DNA of 64,000 nt from NCBI RefSeq assembly GCF_004014775.2, contig NZ_CP042808.1:1764001-1828000 (forward strand). The letters are read 5' to 3'. Within the stretch, counting starts at the first letter, position 1. Every line of letters starts with the position of its first letter. Shown in pieces: positions 51,401 through 61,013 of this stretch. This DNA comes from Acetobacter oryzoeni (GTDB lineage Bacteria; Pseudomonadota; Alphaproteobacteria; Acetobacterales; Acetobacteraceae). Made by a program: the position numbers and the translations under genes. The notes under the pieces are model-generated. The model was not told the origin of the DNA. It did not search any database and saw only the letters and a list, made by a program, of their open reading frames with translations.

Positions 51401-51686
51401 AGGTTCGTTCCTTAGCTCATAAGCGCCGCACTTTTAGGGCGCATCTTCTCCAATTCAGGGCAGTCTATACACCAGCCCCTTACTCTTGTAATGAATTTGT
51501 ATCAAACAACCAGAAAAGACATGAAATTACAGAGAGTTAGGTTCACCTAAAAATCTTTACCAGAAAAGCCATAATAGCTGAAGGTGCAATCTTGCCATGC
51601 ACGAAAGCCACTAGCCCGCTTTTTTGGATTCCATCATGGTTTGCCAGCTTTTTTACTTTCATCACACACTCTAAGGATTATTCCCC

Positions 51687-52325
51687 CTGCTTGAGCATCT
51701 CGACTATCTGCTGCAGCATTATGGATATGGAATTGTCACCATCATTGTTATGATGGAAAGCATGGGCCTGCCCTTACCGGCGGAAACCTGCATTATCACG
51801 GCTGCGCTTTACAGCCTTAAAACCCACCATCTGGGTATTGAAGGCATTACTGCAGCCGCAGTTCTGGGTGCCATTATCGGGGATAATCTGGGCTATCTGA
51901 TCGGGCGCCATGTTGGGCTGCCGCTTTTACAAAAACACGGCGCCAAAATTGGCCTAACGGCTGATCGCCTCCTGGTGGGGGAATATCTGTTTCACCACCA
52001 TGGCGATGCCATTGTTTTCTTTGGCCGCTTTATCTCTGTTGCGCGTGTGTTTGTGGCATTGCTGGCGGGTGCATGCCAGTTGCGCTGGCCACGCTTTATG
52101 CTGTTTAACGCCCTTGGCGGCACTTGCTGGGCTGGCGGCTATGCTATTGGCACATACATACTGGGCAATCAGATTACCAAATTGTCTGGAACAGTCGGAA
52201 CATGTGTTGGCGTTATAGGGTTTATCTTTATTATCGGGAGCGCCATCTTCCTTAAAAAGAATGAGAAGAAACTCATGCAGCGCGCCCTTACTGAAGCAAA
52301 GACGGGGCAATTTCCACCTGCATAA
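51687..52325 (+). CDS. DedA-family membrane protein, probable CTG start
   Basis: A membrane protein of the DedA/VTT family, which moves undecaprenyl phosphate and related lipids across the membrane. The in-frame sequence upstream of the first ATG (51750) still reads as DedA: LLEHLDYLLQHYGYGIVTII, then VMMESMGLPLPAETCII. The only in-frame start before that segment, after the stop at 51672, is a CTG at 51687, with AAGGA nine to ten bases before it. From CTG the protein has 212 residues; from ATG, 191 and it would lack the first helix. Motifs GDNLGYLIGRHVG and FFGRFISVARVFVALLAG match the family. Confidence 0.8.
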   Translation: MLEHLDYLLQHYGYGIVTIIVMMESMGLPLPAETCIITAALYSLKTHHLGIEGITAAAVLGAIIGDNLGYLIGRHVGLPLLQKHGAKIGLTADRLLVGEYLFHHHGDAIVFFGRFISVARVFVALLAGACQLRWPRFMLFNALGGTCWAGGYAIGTYILGNQITKLSGTVGTCVGVIGFIFIIGSAIFLKKNEKKLMQRALTEAKTGQFPPA

Positions 52326-52444
52326 ACAGTATATGCTATTGGAAACTGCCCTAGAAAATTATAAATTTTTACCTTAAACGCCTTTACCTCTGCACGCTTT
52401 CCAAAAGCCATTGGCAAACACGTAAGGTAAAGAAAGCACATAAG
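52326..52444. other. Short gap after the DedA gene
   Basis: AT-rich, with no terminator that I can support. The small gene at 52445 follows on the same strand. Confidence 0.4.
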
Positions 52445-52606
52445 ATGAGATGGTTTAGATCCCGCCTGATATGCCGCCTTCTTGGCCACAAATGGTCACC
52501 TTGGCAGCGTGAAAATTCATGGGGCAACAAGACTGAATTTTTGCACCGCCACTGCCTGCGGCATGGATGCTTGGCTACCGAGAAAAAAGCCGCAGAAACC
52601 AATTAA
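52445..52606 (+). CDS. Small Cys/His protein, 53 residues
   Basis: A 53-residue open frame from ATG 52445 to TAA 52604. It starts MRWFRSRLICRLLGHKWSPW and contains HRHCLRHGC, giving Cys-x(3)-Gly-His early and Cys/His-Cys later. This C-LLGHKW ... C--GC pattern is common in short zinc-ribbon-like proteins of unknown function. A purine-rich stretch (AAGGTAAAGAAAG) lies 10-20 bases before the start. I cannot name a family with certainty. Confidence 0.5.
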   Translation: MRWFRSRLICRLLGHKWSPWQRENSWGNKTEFLHRHCLRHGCLATEKKAAETN

Positions 52607-52753
52607 AAACAAATACCCGCAAAACCTGTATGGCTCGTATAATCTAAATTGCAGGTTCCCTGTGCTCTTCTTTGCTTAAGCTGAGCTGTATTTCACAAAA
52701 ATTATGCACTTTTTCTAGCTCGGCTTCGCAAATAGGAGCCAGCAAAAAAAACA

Positions 52754-52786
52754 GATTGGCACACACAAAACACGGATTGGCACACA
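52754..52786. repeat. Direct repeat beside tRNA-Ser
   Basis: GATTGGCACACA occurs at 52754-52765 and again at 52775-52786, 21 bases apart. It lies just downstream (on the minus strand) of tRNA-Ser. It could be a small local duplication; no integrase is near. Confidence 0.6.
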
Positions 52787-52828
52787 TTGGATAAAGTGCC
52801 TTGTTTTTGTGGGATAAAATTAAAGTGC

Positions 52829-52918
52829 TGGCGGATGGGGTGGGATTCGAACCCACGGTACGGTTCCCCGCACGCTGGTTTTCAAGACCAGTTCCTTAAA
52901 CCACTCGGACACCCATCC
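52829..52918 (-). tRNA. tRNA-Ser (anticodon TGA)
   Basis: A 90-base class II tRNA with a long variable arm and encoded CCA. Acceptor GGATGGG/CCCATCC pairs, the anticodon loop CTTGAAA contains TGA (codon TCA), and the T-arm has GGTTCGAATCC. It lies divergent to efp. Confidence 0.95.
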
Positions 52919-53077
52919 TCAATTCATCCATCTGAGGACCTGCCGCCTTATAAACAGGATATGGCCACCCTGTCCAGCGGGAGAAAACACGATATATCAA
53001 ACGCAGTAAACTTGCTCTTCGGGCGTCAGGCTTGTACAAGCCCCATCCTTAATGGACATTCCTTTCAGGGACGAATT

Positions 53078-53644
53078 ATGAAACAGCAGGCAAACCTGAT
53101 CCGCGCCGGTCAGGTGATTGAGCATGATGGCCGCCGCTGGACGGTGCTGAAACAGCAGATCATCACCCCCGGCAAGGGCGGAGCATTCATTCAGGTTGAA
53201 ATGCGCGACCTGAAAACCGGCAACAAAACCAACGAACGCTGGCGGACCGCTGATAGCGTTGAACGCCTGATGACGGAAGACAAGGAATACCTGTATTCCT
53301 ACACCGATGGCGAACTGCTGGTTCTGATGGACCCGGAAACCTATGACCAGTTGACAGTTCCTGTGGATCTGCTGGGTGATCAGGCTCCGTTCATTCAGGA
53401 TAACATGACCATCAACCTGCATCTGGTTGAAGGTGATCCGGTTGGTATTGATCTGCCGCCGCAGGTTACGCTGGAAGTTGTGGAAGCTGACCCGGTTGTA
53501 AAAGGCCAGACAGCCTCTTCCTCCTACAAGCCCGCAAAACTCTCCAATGGTGTCAAAACCATGGTGCCGCCCTTTATTGAATCGGGTGAACGTATTGTGG
53601 TTCGGACGGAAGACGGTTCCTACGTCGAACGCGCCAAAGACTGA
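53078..53644 (+). CDS. efp: Elongation factor P
   Basis: A 188-residue tRNA-shaped factor that helps ribosomes through polyproline stretches. The domain I loop ITPGKGGAFIQVEMRDLKTG contains the lysine expected for beta-lysylation or another modification; the C-terminal segment ESGERIVVRTEDGSYVERA is typical. The start at 53078 follows CAGGGA. It is close to suhB downstream (39 bases) and may be cotranscribed with it. Confidence 0.96.
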   Translation: MKQQANLIRAGQVIEHDGRRWTVLKQQIITPGKGGAFIQVEMRDLKTGNKTNERWRTADSVERLMTEDKEYLYSYTDGELLVLMDPETYDQLTVPVDLLGDQAPFIQDNMTINLHLVEGDPVGIDLPPQVTLEVVEADPVVKGQTASSSYKPAKLSNGVKTMVPPFIESGERIVVRTEDGSYVERAKD

Positions 53645-53683
53645 TCCCTTCCGTTTTTCTCTCCAGAGCAGGACAAAACTACA

Positions 53684-54520
53684 GTGGCCATGCGTCTCTC
53701 CCCCGTCATGATGGTGATGCAAACAGCAGCCCAGAAGGCGGCCAAGCGTCTCCTGCGCGATTTTAACGAAGTCGAGCAGCTTCAAGTCAGCATCAAAGGG
53801 CCGGGAGACTTTGTTTCCCAAGCTGATCTACGCGCAGAACAGACCCTGCGGGAAGAGCTGGAACGCGCCCGCCCCGGCTATGCCTTCTTCATGGAAGAAT
53901 CCGGCAAATCCGGCAGCGATAACTGGACATGGCGTTGGGTGGTAGACCCGCTGGATGGCACCACCAACTTCCTGCACGGCATTCCGCATTGGGCTATTTC
54001 CATTGGCTTGCAGCGCCGCCTGCCAGATGGGCGTATCGAACTGGCCGCAGGGCTGGTTTATAACCCGGCAGCAGGTGAAATGTTCTGGGCAGAAAAAGGC
54101 ACCGGCGCTTATCTGAACGAACGGCGTATCCGTGTATCCGCACGGCGTGACATGCAGGAATCCCTGTTTGCCACAGGCATTCCGTTCGCCAAGGTGCCTG
54201 CACGTATGCGCCTGCCGTTTGCACGCGTGCTGGGTGCCCTTATGCCGCGTGTTGCTGGTGTGCGCCGCTTTGGTGCCGCAGCGCTTGATCTGGCATGGGT
54301 AGCTGCCGGACGTTACGAAGGGTATTGGGAATTCGGCATCAAACCGTGGGATTGCGCTGCCGGTGCCCTTATCGTGCGTGAAGCCGGCGGCCAGGCAACA
54401 GACCCCGCAGGCGTTGATCTGGATGATCTGCCTGATGATGTCATGATTGTTGCTGGCAACGGCAACCTGCACAGCAAACTTCTGGAAGTGGTGGCAGATA
54501 GCCTTAAAGACGGCAACTAA
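53684..54520 (+). CDS. suhB: Inositol monophosphatase family protein (SuhB-like)
   Basis: A 278-residue Mg2+-dependent phosphatase. Metal-site motifs are intact: EESGKSG, WVVDPLDGTTNFLHGIPHWA and KPWDCAAGALIVREAGG. In E. coli SuhB also joins rRNA antitermination complexes. The start is a GTG at 53684; an ATG two codons later is equally plausible. A hairpin terminator follows. Confidence 0.93.
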   Translation: MAMRLSPVMMVMQTAAQKAAKRLLRDFNEVEQLQVSIKGPGDFVSQADLRAEQTLREELERARPGYAFFMEESGKSGSDNWTWRWVVDPLDGTTNFLHGIPHWAISIGLQRRLPDGRIELAAGLVYNPAAGEMFWAEKGTGAYLNERRIRVSARRDMQESLFATGIPFAKVPARMRLPFARVLGALMPRVAGVRRFGAAALDLAWVAAGRYEGYWEFGIKPWDCAAGALIVREAGGQATDPAGVDLDDLPDDVMIVAGNGNLHSKLLEVVADSLKDGN

Positions 54521-54544
54521 CTCTTCTGCTCCATATTAGCTTTC

Positions 54545-54582
54545 AAAAAGCCTGCCTCATTAAAGTGAGGTGGGCTTTTTTG
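54545..54582 (+). terminator. Terminator after suhB
   Basis: AAAGCCTGCCTCA pairs with TGAGGTGGGCTTT (two non-Watson-Crick positions) around a short loop and is followed by T6. Confidence 0.85.
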
Positions 54583-54631
54583 TTCTTCATATGTTGCTTT
54601 TTGATTTCTAGCTCTGGCATTCCGCGCCGGA

Positions 54632-57610
54632 ATGGATCATCTAGTATTTATCATGCAGACATCCTTCCCCTCCGCTTACGATGCCCCAGCACTGGCTGCA
54701 TATAAGGGAGCCTATTCCCTTCTTACGGAAGATGGAGAGGTTCTCCATTTGTCTGCGCAGGATGTTAGGCAAAACCTGCAAAACATGCCTAGCCCGCTTG
54801 TTATTCATGCGCCAGCATTGGCGCGGCGGTTAGATCTGCCGCCTCCGGGGCAACCTGCGCCATGGCTGGATCTGCTAGAACTGTTTGCCTTTGTGCACCC
54901 TGCCACACCTGTAGCCCCTACCCCACGCGGTTTGGCACTGGCCTTGGGGATGCAGGATGAAGACATAGGCGCGGCAGAGGCTGATCTTCTGCCTCGCCTT
55001 CTTTCTCTTCTCCTTACCAATCTGGCACGCCAGAACAACGGCGCAACAGCAGAACATCTTGCTGCTCTCACTGTAAGGTTGGGCCAAGCTGGATGGATTT
55101 GGAGCGGTACAGTTGCCGAAACCTTGGGGCTGCATGACAAACTCACCCCACAAGGCAGATTACCCGAGACAATGCTTCAGCCAGGGGATGCTCTGCGTAT
55201 CTGGCGTTTTTTGCCAAAATGGGAGGAGACACCTCTTCCCCCTCCCCCAGCATCTCACCCCATTTCCCCCGTAGAGGCACGCGAGCAGCTTACCAAAATG
55301 CTGGGCGAGGATGCCGAAATCCGCGCCGGACAAGCCGACTTCGCATCAGTTGCTACAGGAGCGTTTGAGCCACGCAATGTGCGTGGAGACCCCGCCATTG
55401 TGCTGGCAGAGGCTGGCACAGGAACTGGCAAAACCTTAGGCTACATTGCTCCCGCCAGCCTTTGGGCAGAACGGAACAAGGGGGCTGTTTGGGTCAGCAC
55501 CTATACACGCCACCTACAACGGCAAATTGAGCAGGAAACCCGTAGGCTCTACCCAGATCAGGCCACACACCGGCAACGCGTTGTGCTGCGCAAGGGGCGG
55601 GAAAATTATTTGTGCCTGCTGAACATGGAAGAAGCCGTTAACACTGCGGCCTCTCGCCCGGCTGGTATTACCATCGCCCTTATCATGCTGGCCCGCTGGG
55701 GCTTGGCCACCGCAGATGGAGATCTGTTTGGCGGAGACCTGCCCGGCTGGTTTGGTGATCTGTTCGGCCAAGGGAATCTGATAGGCGTGGCAGACAGGCG
55801 CGGCGAGTGTATTCACGGCGCGTGTGCCCATTATCAGAATTGCTTTGTTGAACATTCTATCCGCCGCGCGCGTGAAGCTGATCTGGTTATTGCCAACCAT
55901 GCTCTTGTTATGGCGCAGGCTGCTTACGCGCAGGCAGGTATGAGTGATGATGCAGATGAAACGGATGATCCCTCTGCCCCATCCCGCTATGTATTTGATG
56001 AAGGCCATCATCTGGCCGATGCCGCAGATAGCGCCTTTTCTGCTGAACTTTCAGGGCTGGAGGCCGCCGAGCTACGGCGTTGGCTGCTGGGGGCAGAAGG
56101 CAGGCGTTCCCGCGCGCGCGGCTTAAAGCGCCGTTTGGATGATCTGGTTATTGGCCATCCTAAACTGGAAACACCCTTGGAAGCGGCGCTTATGGCAGCA
56201 ACGGCCCTTCCCGCCCCCGGCTGGTCTTCACGATTAGGGCAAGAGCAGGCGGATGAACTACCGCCGCCAGAACCCCCAGAAGATATCGGGCTGTTTCCAC
56301 TTGAACCAGAAGCCCCTCAGCCGGTTTTGGAAAATCCTACAGAAGTTTTTCTACGGCTCCTGCGGCAGCAGGCTTTTGCCAGAACACAGGAAGGCGGAAA
56401 ACAGCACGTTTATGCTGCCCTTGAATGTGATCTGCACCCTTTGATGCCAGACTTGGCAGAAACTGGGCATCTTTTGGCCCGCGCCTTAACACGTCTTGTT
56501 GAACCTTTGCGCACCTTAGTGGAGCGCCTGCACGCACGCCTGGAAGAAGATGCCGAAACGCTGGATTCCACAACTCGCGGGCGCATAGAGGCCATGACGC
56601 GCGCCTTACGCCGCAGAGCTATCTCTCGGCTAGATGCGTGGATTGCCATGCTGAGCGCTCTGGACACACCCCCTGAGCCCGATACCACACCTTCCCACGT
56701 GCACTTTATCCGGGTTGAGCGGCGCGAAAAACAGCGCATGGGGGAGCAGGATGTGGGCCTTTATCGCCATTGGTTAGACCCCACCATTCCGTTTGCTGGC
56801 ATCATGGCCATACCTGCACAGGGTATGTTGATTACATCAGCCACCTTGCGTGACCAGCAAACGAACGAACCAGATAGCGATAACGCAGAACAGGCATGGG
56901 AAGCCGCCGAGGCACGCACCGGGGCTAATCACTTTCCCTCACCTCCTCTGCGTGCCAGTCTGGCCAGCCCGTTTGATTATGCCCGCCAGACGCGCGCCTA
57001 TATTGTAACGGACATAGACAACAGCAGCATTGTTGATCTGGCAGCCGCATTCCGCACGCTTTTCTTAGCCTCTGGCGGTGGGGGCTTGGGGCTATTTACG
57101 GCCATTTCCCGCTTGCGCGGTGTGTACGATCGTATTGCGCCTACATTGGAAGAAAACGGTCTACCGCTTTACGCCCAGCATGTAGATGCGATGGACAACA
57201 ATACGCTGGTCGATATTTTTCGGACAGAAGAACACGCCTGCCTGCTAGGCACGGATGCCATGCGCGATGGCGTGGATGTGCCCGGAAATGCGCTACGGCT
57301 GGTGGCCTTTGAGCGTGTGCCGTGGCCCCGGCCAGATATTCTGCATCGTGAACGCCGGATTCACCTTTCTGGAGGTGACCCGAAATCTTTTGATGAACGG
57401 ATTGCACGCCTGCGGTTACGCCAGGCCTTTGGTCGGCTTATTCGCCGTCAGTCTGATCGCGGGGTCTTTGTCTTGTTAGACAGACGCACCCCTACCCGCT
57501 TGCTCAGTGCTTTTCCCGAAGGGGTGGAAGTTCGCCGCCTTGGGTTAGCTGATACAGCACGAGAACTTGCTGCCTTTTTGGCAGATACAGAAAGGGCCGA
57601 TCAAAACTGA
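54632..57610 (+). CDS. DinG/YoaA-type ATP-dependent DNA helicase
   Basis: A 992-residue superfamily 2 helicase of the XPD-like group. Walker A AEAGTGTGKTLGYI, four spaced cysteines for an Fe-S cluster (in NYLCLLN, GECIHGACAHYQNCF), the DEAH-like FDEGHHLADAADSAFSA, and C-terminal motifs TSATLRDQ, GTDAMRDGVDVPG and RLRLRQAFGRLIRR are present. A long N-terminal part (about 250 residues) replaces the usual exonuclease domain and is not recognised. Start at 54632 or at ATG 54653. It resolves 5'-flap or D-loop structures in repair (family knowledge). Its stop lies in a hairpin shared with the convergent cold-shock gene. Confidence 0.9.
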   Translation: MDHLVFIMQTSFPSAYDAPALAAYKGAYSLLTEDGEVLHLSAQDVRQNLQNMPSPLVIHAPALARRLDLPPPGQPAPWLDLLELFAFVHPATPVAPTPRGLALALGMQDEDIGAAEADLLPRLLSLLLTNLARQNNGATAEHLAALTVRLGQAGWIWSGTVAETLGLHDKLTPQGRLPETMLQPGDALRIWRFLPKWEETPLPPPPASHPISPVEAREQLTKMLGEDAEIRAGQADFASVATGAFEPRNVRGDPAIVLAEAGTGTGKTLGYIAPASLWAERNKGAVWVSTYTRHLQRQIEQETRRLYPDQATHRQRVVLRKGRENYLCLLNMEEAVNTAASRPAGITIALIMLARWGLATADGDLFGGDLPGWFGDLFGQGNLIGVADRRGECIHGACAHYQNCFVEHSIRRAREADLVIANHALVMAQAAYAQAGMSDDADETDDPSAPSRYVFDEGHHLADAADSAFSAELSGLEAAELRRWLLGAEGRRSRARGLKRRLDDLVIGHPKLETPLEAALMAATALPAPGWSSRLGQEQADELPPPEPPEDIGLFPLEPEAPQPVLENPTEVFLRLLRQQAFARTQEGGKQHVYAALECDLHPLMPDLAETGHLLARALTRLVEPLRTLVERLHARLEEDAETLDSTTRGRIEAMTRALRRRAISRLDAWIAMLSALDTPPEPDTTPSHVHFIRVERREKQRMGEQDVGLYRHWLDPTIPFAGIMAIPAQGMLITSATLRDQQTNEPDSDNAEQAWEAAEARTGANHFPSPPLRASLASPFDYARQTRAYIVTDIDNSSIVDLAAAFRTLFLASGGGGLGLFTAISRLRGVYDRIAPTLEENGLPLYAQHVDAMDNNTLVDIFRTEEHACLLGTDAMRDGVDVPGNALRLVAFERVPWPRPDILHRERRIHLSGGDPKSFDERIARLRLRQAFGRLIRRQSDRGVFVLLDRRTPTRLLSAFPEGVEVRRLGLADTARELAAFLADTERADQN

Positions 57611-57618
57611 TCGGCCCT
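57593..57618. terminator. Hairpin shared by the helicase and cold-shock genes
   Basis: AGGGCCGATC (57593-57602) and GATCGGCCCT (57609-57618) pair perfectly around AAAACT. The loop and second arm overlap the helicase TGA. No long T-run follows on either side, so termination may be weak. Confidence 0.65.
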
Positions 57619-57628
57619 GCCTGAAAAA

Positions 57629-57832
57629 TCAATCTACTTTCAGATTGGTTGCAGCCTGCTTGCCGCGTTCTTCAACCAGATCGAAAGAAACTTTCTGTCC
57701 GTCATTCAGGCCACGCAAACCCGCTGCCTGTACTGCGGTAATATGCACGAACACATCTTTACCGCCATCATCTGGGGCAATAAAGCCATAACCCTTGGTG
57801 GCGTTAAACCATTTTACTGTACCGGTCGGCAT
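57629..57832 (-). CDS. Cold-shock domain protein
   Basis: A 67-residue CspA-type nucleic-acid chaperone. The RNP motifs KGYGFIAPD and [10 protein letters not shown] are intact after the typical start [13 protein letters not shown]. The ATG at 57832 has AAGGA about 12 bases upstream; an open-frame start 15 codons earlier adds an unlike basic lead. The leader toward dienelactone hydrolase is about 140 bases and may fold as in other csp genes. Confidence 0.93.
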   Translation of the reverse strand: MPTGTVKWFNATKGYGFIAPDDGGKDVFVHITAVQAAGLRGLNDGQKVSFDLVEERGKQAATNLKVD

Positions 57833-57975
57833 GAGCGGGATAGTCCTTGTTCTTCTCAACGTTTTGTCCTGCTGCACACCGTGTGCGGTTCAGGATATAC
57901 CCCATCCCCCCATGACCAGCCGCAATTGTCAATCATAATTCGCTAACCGACCACAGCTAGGACAGGGAAATAGGC

Positions 57976-58644
57976 CTACGGATTCATGTTGCTTTTCAGG
58001 AAATCAATGCTGCGTTCCTGCGCTTCCTGATAAGCTTTGGCATTAAAAGAGCTTCTTTCCGAACAACCAAATCCGTGCCCTGCATCGTCGTACACGTAAA
58101 GTTCAACTTCCGGATGCGCCTGCCGAATAGCTGCAATATCGGTATGCGGGATACTTGCATCCTGTTCACCAAAATGGAGCTGTACCGGGCAGCGCGGAGT
58201 CTCGTTCCGGCTGGCGGCAATACCGCCCCCATACCAGCCAACAGCAGCCGCAAAATCATCTGTTCTGCATGCAGCTTCCCAAGCCAGTGTACCACCCCAG
58301 CAATAACCGATAATGCCGACTTTACGAGGCTTGAGCACTGAGGCGGCAGCCTGAATATCCAGTAATGTTTTGGCAAGCGGGATCTGCGCCCGCAATGCCA
58401 GGCCCTCTTTCACGCCTTCTGCGGAATAATCCAGTTCCGCCCCACGCTGTACGCGGTCAAACAAGGCCGGCGCAATCACGTGGAATCCTGCCTTGGCAAA
58501 GTTTTCGCATACCTGCCGGATATGGTGGTTCACACCAAAAATTTCCTGAAGCACCACAAGTGTGTAAGGATGATGGCTACCTTCGGTTTCCCATGCGGAA
58601 AACTCATGTCCGTCCGCAGCCTGAAGTGTTGTGATATGACCCAT
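57976..58644 (-). CDS. Dienelactone hydrolase family protein
   Basis: A 222-residue alpha/beta hydrolase. The nucleophile motif GYCWGGTLAWEAA (Cys), an Asp region in FGEQDASIP, and the catalytic His in DDAGHGFGC make the Cys-Asp-His triad of the DLH family. It starts MGHITTLQAADG with AGGAGGTG close before the ATG. No catechol-pathway genes are adjacent, so the natural substrate is unknown. It is divergent from groES. Confidence 0.9.
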   Translation of the reverse strand: MGHITTLQAADGHEFSAWETEGSHHPYTLVVLQEIFGVNHHIRQVCENFAKAGFHVIAPALFDRVQRGAELDYSAEGVKEGLALRAQIPLAKTLLDIQAAASVLKPRKVGIIGYCWGGTLAWEAACRTDDFAAAVGWYGGGIAASRNETPRCPVQLHFGEQDASIPHTDIAAIRQAHPEVELYVYDDAGHGFGCSERSSFNAKAYQEAQERSIDFLKSNMNP

Positions 58645-58700
58645 ATGAGCACCTCCTATGTGCTCTCAGGTTACAGCAAAAAGAAACTTTATCCACATTC

Positions 58701-58729
58701 CTTGACTCTGCCTTTGGGCAGACCTATCT
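58701..58729 (+). promoter_or_regulatory. RpoH-type promoter of groESL
   Basis: CTTGACT (58701-58707) and CCTATCT (58723-58729) with a 15-base spacer match the alphaproteobacterial heat-shock pattern. The expected transcription start falls in the first bases of the CIRCE element that follows. Confidence 0.75.
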
Positions 58730-58735
58730 CCTTTT

Positions 58736-58762
58736 CTGGCACTCCCGGGGTGGGAGTGCTAA
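58736..58762. promoter_or_regulatory. CIRCE operator (HrcA-binding)
   Basis: CTGGCACTC (58736-58744), nine bases, GAGTGCTAA (58754-58762). The right arm matches the CIRCE consensus perfectly and the left arm differs at two of nine positions. HrcA is expected to repress groESL here. No hrcA gene is in the window. Confidence 0.92.
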
Positions 58763-58854
58763 CGTAACGCGGCGTTATGTTACGCGCGACAAAGCGGATG
58801 GGGCTGCTTTCTGTTAAGGGCACCATCCCAAAAATGAATGTGGAGCGATCCATA

Positions 58855-59148
58855 ATGACGAAGTTTCGTCCCTTACACGACCGGGTAGTTGTCCGTCGCC
58901 TCGAAGGCGAACAGAAGACCGCTGGCGGGATCATTATTCCTGACACAGCTCAGGAAAAGCCTATGGAAGGCGAAGTGATTGCTGTTGGTCCGGGTGCCCG
59001 GAATGAACAGGGCCAGATTGTGGCGCTTGATGTTAAGGCTGGTGACCGCGTCCTGTTCGGCAAATGGTCCGGCACGGAAGTGAAGATCGACGGCGAAGAG
59101 CTGCTGATCATGAAGGAAAGCGACATCATGGGCGTGGTAACCGCCTAA
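58855..59148 (+). CDS. groES: Co-chaperonin GroES
   Basis: A 97-residue Hsp10. It begins [19 protein letters not shown], carries the mobile loop region [19 protein letters not shown] and ends [10 protein letters not shown]. The ATG at 58855 is preferred over an open-frame start 26 codons upstream, because the family begins here and GGAG lies before it. Cotranscribed with groEL, 53 bases downstream, behind the RpoH promoter and CIRCE. Confidence 0.97.
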   Translation: MTKFRPLHDRVVVRRLEGEQKTAGGIIIPDTAQEKPMEGEVIAVGPGARNEQGQIVALDVKAGDRVLFGKWSGTEVKIDGEELLIMKESDIMGVVTA

Positions 59149-59171
59149 TTTTGCGCTGATCCGCATTTTAA

Positions 59172-60842
<1,671 letters not shown>

Positions 60843-60895
60843 GTCCTTTCAACCCATCGATACGGCAATAAACTTGCCGTATCACCAGTTTCAAG

Positions 60896-60930
60896 AAAAC
60901 TGCTCTCTGAAAAGAGGGCAGTTTTTTTTT
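60896..60930 (+). terminator. Terminator after groEL
   Basis: AAAACTGC-CTCT with AGAG-GCAGTTTT around GAAA, followed by a long T run. A second short hairpin, TACGGCAA/TTGCCGTA (60861-60881), lies just before it. Confidence 0.92.
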
Positions 60931-60935
60931 GCAAC

Positions 60936-60964
60936 TTTCGGTCTCTACTGAATTACAGTATACT
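60936..60964 (+). promoter_or_regulatory. Candidate promoter of the FkbH-like gene
   Basis: TTTCGG (60936-60941), 17 bases, TATACT (60959-60964). The -10 is good and the -35 weak. It sits between the groEL terminator and the GTG start at 61014. Confidence 0.3.
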
Positions 60965-61013
60965 AATTGTAATATCGATAATATGAAGAAATTAGTTTAG
61001 ATGAGAGGTAACC

